In this document: positions 34,253 through 37,179 of the stretch, one piece after another
Numbering within the stretch: the stretch's first letter is position 1
How the letters are laid out: each line of letters begins with the position of its first letter
Assembly: GCA_016124525.1 (NCBI GenBank)
Contig: WGNO01000047.1
Span: forward strand, 1 to 37,179
Direction of reading: 5' to 3'
DNA: 37,179 bases
Source of the DNA: Nostoc sp. RI_552
GTDB taxonomy: Bacteria; Cyanobacteriota; Cyanobacteriia; Cyanobacteriales; Nostocaceae
Notes under the pieces: generated by a model
What the model was told of the DNA's origin: nothing
What the model saw: the letters and a program-made list of their open reading frames with translations, nothing else
Database searches by the model: none
Position numbers and translations under genes: made by a program

Positions 34253-35824
34253 ATGGCTCGCACCCCTAAGTTAACATTTGATCGCGGTACATTAATTTTG
34301 CATCCACCACCACGGGGTAAAGCTTGGATGGACTATGCAACATGGGATGATAGGGTAGAAAAATTTCGCATTCCGGCGATGAAGTATCGCGCTTTGCTGG
34401 AAGCACTACAAGCAGAAAATGTTGATTTTGTTGATGAAGCAAAGGCATTTTATGCAGTGGATTTAATTCCGAGTTTGGAAATGGAGCCTTATCCCCATCA
34501 AAGTCAGGCTTTAGCAGCTTGGAAGTTGGCGGGAAGACGGGGGGTTGTGGTGTTACCTACTGCGGCGGGAAAGACTTATTTGGCGCAAATGGCGATGCAA
34601 TCTACACCCCGCACTACTTTAATCGTGGTTCCTACTTTGGATTTGATGCATCAGTGGTATGCTCATTTGGTGGCGGCGTTCCCTGATGCTGAAGTGGGTT
34701 TATTGGGGGGTGGTTCACGCGATCGCACAGGGATTTTAGTTGCAACTTATGATAGTGCTGCTATTAATGCAGAAAGCTTGGGAAATCTCTATGGTTTAAT
34801 TGTTTTTGATGAATGTCATCATTTACCGACGGATTTTGTTCGGGTAATTGCAGAATATGCCATCGCTCCTTATCGTTTAGGGTTGTCAGCAACACCAGAA
34901 CGTACTGATGGAAAACACGCTGATTTGAATATTTTGATTGGACCGGAAGTATATCGCAAACGTGCTGAGGATTTAGCCGGAAGTGCGTTAGCTAATCATG
35001 AAATTATCCAAATTAAAGTTAAATTGTCACTGCAGGAACGGGAAAGATATAATCGGTTGATTCAAACCCGCAATGATTTTTTGCGCCAATGTAAAATTTC
35101 TTTGGGAAGTATTCAAGGTTGGCAAATGTTTGTCAAAATGAGTGCGCGATCGACCGGGGGACGTAGGGCAATGTTAGCACATCGGGAAGCTAAAAATATT
35201 GCTTTGGGTACTGATGGAAAGTTGCGAATTTTGGCGAATTTATTGGCGGAACACTTCTGTGAACAAATTTTAATTTTTACGGCTGATAATGCTACGGTTT
35301 ATGGTATTTCCCAACAGTTATTAATTCCGGCTATTACTCATCAAACTCCTGTGAAGGAACGGCATGAAATTTTAACTAAGTTTCGTGAGGGTGAGTATAA
35401 TACCTTGGTGGCTTCTCATGTATTGAACGAGGGAGTTGATGTTCCGGCTGCTGCTGTGGCGATTATTTTGTCGGGAACTGGTTCCACGAGGGAGTATGTT
35501 CAGCGTTTGGGTAGGGTGTTAAGAAGGGGAAATGTGGCTAATAAGCAGGCGATTTTGTATGAGGTTGTGGCTGAGGATACGAGTGAGGAGGGGACTTCGG
35601 CGCGACGGCGAGGGGAGGAAAGGAGGAAGGGAGCAGGGAGCAGGGAGCAGGGAGAGAAGAGGGGGAATGTACGGGTTGTTTATGGGGGTGGGAAAGGTAA
35701 AACTCCCAAGGCTGCGGAACAGTTAGAGATTAATTATTCGAGCAATCAGGGAAATGTTACCAACGGATTTACTGATTCATCGTCAAAACGGAGAGGAAAT
35801 AATTCCCAAGAGACTGAAGATTGA
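34253..35824 (+). CDS. XPB/ERCC3-like DNA helicase
   Basis: A superfamily 2 helicase of 523 residues. An N-terminal damage-recognition-like part (1-75) comes first. Walker A L-P-T-A-A-G-K-T is at 101-108, D-E-C-H at 186-189, L-S-A-T-P-E-R-T-D-G at 211-220, and motif VI Q-R-L-G-R-V-L-R-R at 417-425. The organisation and the overlapping downstream partner gene match archaeal/bacterial XPB-Bax1 pairs, where the helicase opens damaged DNA for the nuclease. A heptamer repeat at 35629-35654 encodes residues around 459-467 (K-G-A-G-S-R-E-Q-G) in a linker before a conserved-looking tail (Y-G-G-G-K-G-K-T-P-K-A-A-E). Repeat changes would shift the frame. It starts at ATG 34253; the ribosome binding site is weak. 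Confidence 0.9.
   Translation: MARTPKLTFDRGTLILHPPPRGKAWMDYATWDDRVEKFRIPAMKYRALLEALQAENVDFVDEAKAFYAVDLIPSLEMEPYPHQSQALAAWKLAGRRGVVVLPTAAGKTYLAQMAMQSTPRTTLIVVPTLDLMHQWYAHLVAAFPDAEVGLLGGGSRDRTGILVATYDSAAINAESLGNLYGLIVFDECHHLPTDFVRVIAEYAIAPYRLGLSATPERTDGKHADLNILIGPEVYRKRAEDLAGSALANHEIIQIKVKLSLQERERYNRLIQTRNDFLRQCKISLGSIQGWQMFVKMSARSTGGRRAMLAHREAKNIALGTDGKLRILANLLAEHFCEQILIFTADNATVYGISQQLLIPAITHQTPVKERHEILTKFREGEYNTLVASHVLNEGVDVPAAAVAIILSGTGSTREYVQRLGRVLRRGNVANKQAILYEVVAEDTSEEGTSARRRGEERRKGAGSREQGEKRGNVRVVYGGGKGKTPKAAEQLEINYSSNQGNVTNGFTDSSSKRRGNNSQETED
35629..35654. repeat. Heptamer tandem repeat (GGGAGCA) inside the helicase gene
   Basis: Three perfect GGGAGCA units (35629-35649) plus a partial GGGAG. 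This STRR type is usually intergenic in Nostocales. Three units equal 21 bp, so the present copy number preserves the reading frame; a change of one unit would shift it. Confidence 0.9.
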
Positions 35825-36977
35825 TGACAAAAGTTTGGATTTGGGAAATGAGTTAATTAGTTGTTTTGAAGCGGCCAAGGGTAAGTCTCAGGGGGTGCTG
35901 GAACGTGAACTGTTTGATTTAGAAGGAGACGCAACGGATTATCGGGTGAAACGGGGGTTGGCTCATATTCTCAAAAGTAGTTTCTGTACTTTTGAGGTGG
36001 TGAGTCCTCTGGAACCTTCTATGTTGAGAGCAAGGGTATTTGCTTTGGCGGCGAAATCGGTTCCCAGTGAGGAATGTAGTCAGGTGATTTTGGCTAAAAT
36101 TGCTGATGAATTGAGTCAGGAACTAAAACGTGAGGTTTTGTTGGCACAGGTGCGTGATGGTTTATACGCTGATTTGGCTGAAAATAAGATTTTGACTAAT
36201 TTTGATGCACCGAGTCCAGTGGATTTGATCAATAGATATAATTTGTCTCAGGTGCAGGGAATTTTTTATAAAGCTAGTAAATTAATTTTAAATGCTCATC
36301 GCAATGTTCCAGGGGAATATAAGCTGTTGTTTCGTTACTTGAAATTGTTTCAATTGATGGCTTATATTGAAGGCGATGCCGACCACGGGTTCACAATTAC
36401 CGTTGATGGTCCAACAAGTTTATTTAATCCTAGTACGCGATATGGGCTGGCGATCGCTAAATTAATTCCAGCTTTACTTCATGTGACAAAATGGAGTCTT
36501 TCAGCCACATTACAAACTCGCGATCCCTACACCAAGAATTGGAATATTGGCAGATTTACCCTCAACTCTGAATGTGGTTTAGTGTCTCATTATTCCAAGG
36601 GTAAACCTTACGATAGTATGCTGGAATCATCTTTTGTTGATAAGTGGGATGCACTCAAAACTGACTGGTTATTAGAGAGAGAAGTGGATTTGATTCCCAT
36701 TCCTGGTAGTGTGATGATTCCTGACTTTCGATTAATACATCCTAATGGAAGTGACTTTTTATTAGAAATAGTCGGTTATTGGCGACCAGAATATTTACAA
36801 AAAAAGTTTTATCAGGTGCGGCGTTATGGAGGTAATAATTTAATTTTAGCTATTTCTGAAAGATTAAATCTAGAAAAAGCTGGAGTTAAATTAGATAATA
36901 TCCCTGCCAAAATTGTTTGGTTCAAAGATAAGTTATTACCAAAAGCCGTATTAGCAGTCATTGAGGAGAATACTTGA
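35754..36977 (+). CDS. Bax1 (DUF790) nuclease, partner of the XPB-like helicase
   Basis: A 407-residue protein of the DUF790/Bax1 family. It begins M-L-P-T-D-L-L as family members do. The C-terminal PD-(D/E)XK-type nuclease domain is seen: E291 (S-M-L-E-S-S-F), I-P-D-F-R-L (322-327, catalytic D324), D-F-L-L-E-I-V-G-Y-W (334-343, E338) and a Lys/Gln-rich helix (L-Q-K-K-F-Y-Q-V). Bax1 in archaea is a structure-specific nuclease bound to XPB in nucleotide excision repair. Its ATG lies 71 bp inside the helicase gene, in another frame, preceded by AGGGAA, so translation is probably coupled. The stop overlaps the start of the next small gene by four bases (TTGA). Confidence 0.88.
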   Translation: MLPTDLLIHRQNGEEIIPKRLKIDDKSLDLGNELISCFEAAKGKSQGVLERELFDLEGDATDYRVKRGLAHILKSSFCTFEVVSPLEPSMLRARVFALAAKSVPSEECSQVILAKIADELSQELKREVLLAQVRDGLYADLAENKILTNFDAPSPVDLINRYNLSQVQGIFYKASKLILNAHRNVPGEYKLLFRYLKLFQLMAYIEGDADHGFTITVDGPTSLFNPSTRYGLAIAKLIPALLHVTKWSLSATLQTRDPYTKNWNIGRFTLNSECGLVSHYSKGKPYDSMLESSFVDKWDALKTDWLLEREVDLIPIPGSVMIPDFRLIHPNGSDFLLEIVGYWRPEYLQKKFYQVRRYGGNNLILAISERLNLEKAGVKLDNIPAKIVWFKDKLLPKAVLAVIEENT

Positions 36978-37048
36978 AAACCATAGAAACAATTGCCATA
37001 GTTACAGAAGACGGAAAAATTATATTACAGTTAACAAGTTACGCCTAA
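36974..37048 (+). pseudogene. N-terminal stub of a small cyanobacterial protein, cut off by an IS
   Basis: A TTG with a well-placed GAGGAG (five bases upstream) opens M-K-T-I-E-T-I-A-I-V-T-E-D-G-K-I-I-L-Q-L, then T-S-Y-A and a stop. The first 20 residues match, from memory, the start of a common Nostocales small protein, antitoxin-like in appearance, that continues with a proline-rich P-P-D-I-x-P-G-E-H segment. Here homology ends after about 37033 and a transposase reading the other way follows, so an insertion has truncated it. It overlaps the Bax1 stop by four bases. Confidence 0.5.
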
Positions 37049-37054
37049 TGTGAA

Positions 37055-37179
37055 TTAAATAGGTTGAGACTGGAAAGTGAGAACATTAATACCAAAACGG
37101 CGACGAAGCAAAAGACGTAGAGTGTGAGAGGCAATTTTAGCCGCAATATGGACACAAAAGCCGTCAACAGTTTTGTTGA
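37055..37179 (-). CDS. Transposase C-terminus (partial)
   Basis: A minus-strand frame enters from the right edge and stops at 37055. It reads N-K-T-V-D-G-F-C-V-H-I-A-A-K-I-A-S-H-T-L-R-L-L-L-R-R-R-F-G, ending F-Q-S-Q-P-I. This pattern (K-T-V-x-G-F, I-A-A-K-I, H-T-L) resembles the end of a DDE transposase, possibly IS982 family. The upstream part is outside the window and the IS end is probably near 37030-37050. The family is uncertain. Confidence 0.6.
   Translation of the reverse strand, partial: NKTVDGFCVHIAAKIASHTLRLLLRRRFGINVLTFQSQPI

Overview
The window reads as chromosomal DNA of a filamentous, heterocyst-type cyanobacterium (order Nostocales). About twenty HIP1 octamers (GCGATCGC) are scattered through it. 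There are heptameric tandem repeats (STRRs) of the kind known from Nostoc, Anabaena and Calothrix. The beta and epsilon ATP synthase genes stand apart from the other atp genes, as in cyanobacteria, and the products are cyanobacterial in type (flavodoxin IsiB, DUF3598, DUF1400 hydrolase, AvaK-like PRC/DUF2382 proteins). The species cannot be fixed from the sequence alone.

Layout. 1-528: the 3' end of a group II intron (end of the HNH-tailed maturase, domain V, domain VI) followed by the 3' exon of aat. 567-1376: a DUF3598 protein. 1474-1670: a probable remnant of an IS200/IS605-type TnpB. 1840-2617: peptide deformylase and a small membrane protein. 2779-6714: a DNA-metabolism run of PD-(D/E)XK nuclease, GNAT acetyltransferase and RecJ. 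6868-7284: a small helical protein and a striking set of overlapping hairpins. 7474-10116: alaS. 10448-10648: a small HMA metal-binding protein. 10825-13659: an M41-like membrane peptidase without an ATPase, its partner gene, and a CrtI/RetSat-like FAD oxidoreductase. 13836-15916: RdgB-type NTP pyrophosphatase and a phosphohexomutase. 16316-17144: a predicted structured RNA with four nested long-range helices and its own terminator, then an HNH endonuclease gene. 17146-22953: a secreted alpha/beta hydrolase, three PRC-barrel/DUF2382 stress-type paralogues and a DUF4870 membrane protein, all on the minus strand. 23750-25147: flavodoxin isiB with a candidate Fur box upstream and an isiC-like hydrolase downstream. 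25287-29145: a central-carbon cluster of gap1, tal and ackA. 29218-31202: the ATP synthase epsilon and beta genes. 31412-32854: a phospholipase D-type lipoprotein with an EF-hand-like insertion. 33039-34187: a cysteine desulfurase. 34253-36977: an XPB-type helicase overlapping a Bax1 (DUF790) nuclease gene. 36974-37179: a small gene apparently cut off by a transposase that runs out of the window.

How the parts fit. Most genes are housekeeping and sit singly or in short operons. Three groups look functionally coherent: iron-limitation genes (isiB and its neighbour), sugar-phosphate and acetate metabolism (gap1-tal-ackA), and DNA repair (XPB-Bax1, with RecJ and a RecB-type nuclease elsewhere in the window). 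Mobile or repetitive DNA has repeatedly altered gene ends: an intron inside aat, an IS in the last small gene, a dispersed repeat coding the C-terminus of the DUF1400 hydrolase, another inside the isiC-like gene, and heptamer repeats inside the XPB gene and at the end of the 161-residue gene.

The best candidate for something undescribed is the structured RNA directly upstream of the HNH gene. The N-terminus of that HNH protein faintly resembles the PLMP region of the IscB family. The general layout therefore recalls HEARO/omega-RNA loci, but the protein has no RuvC domain and the link is a hypothesis.
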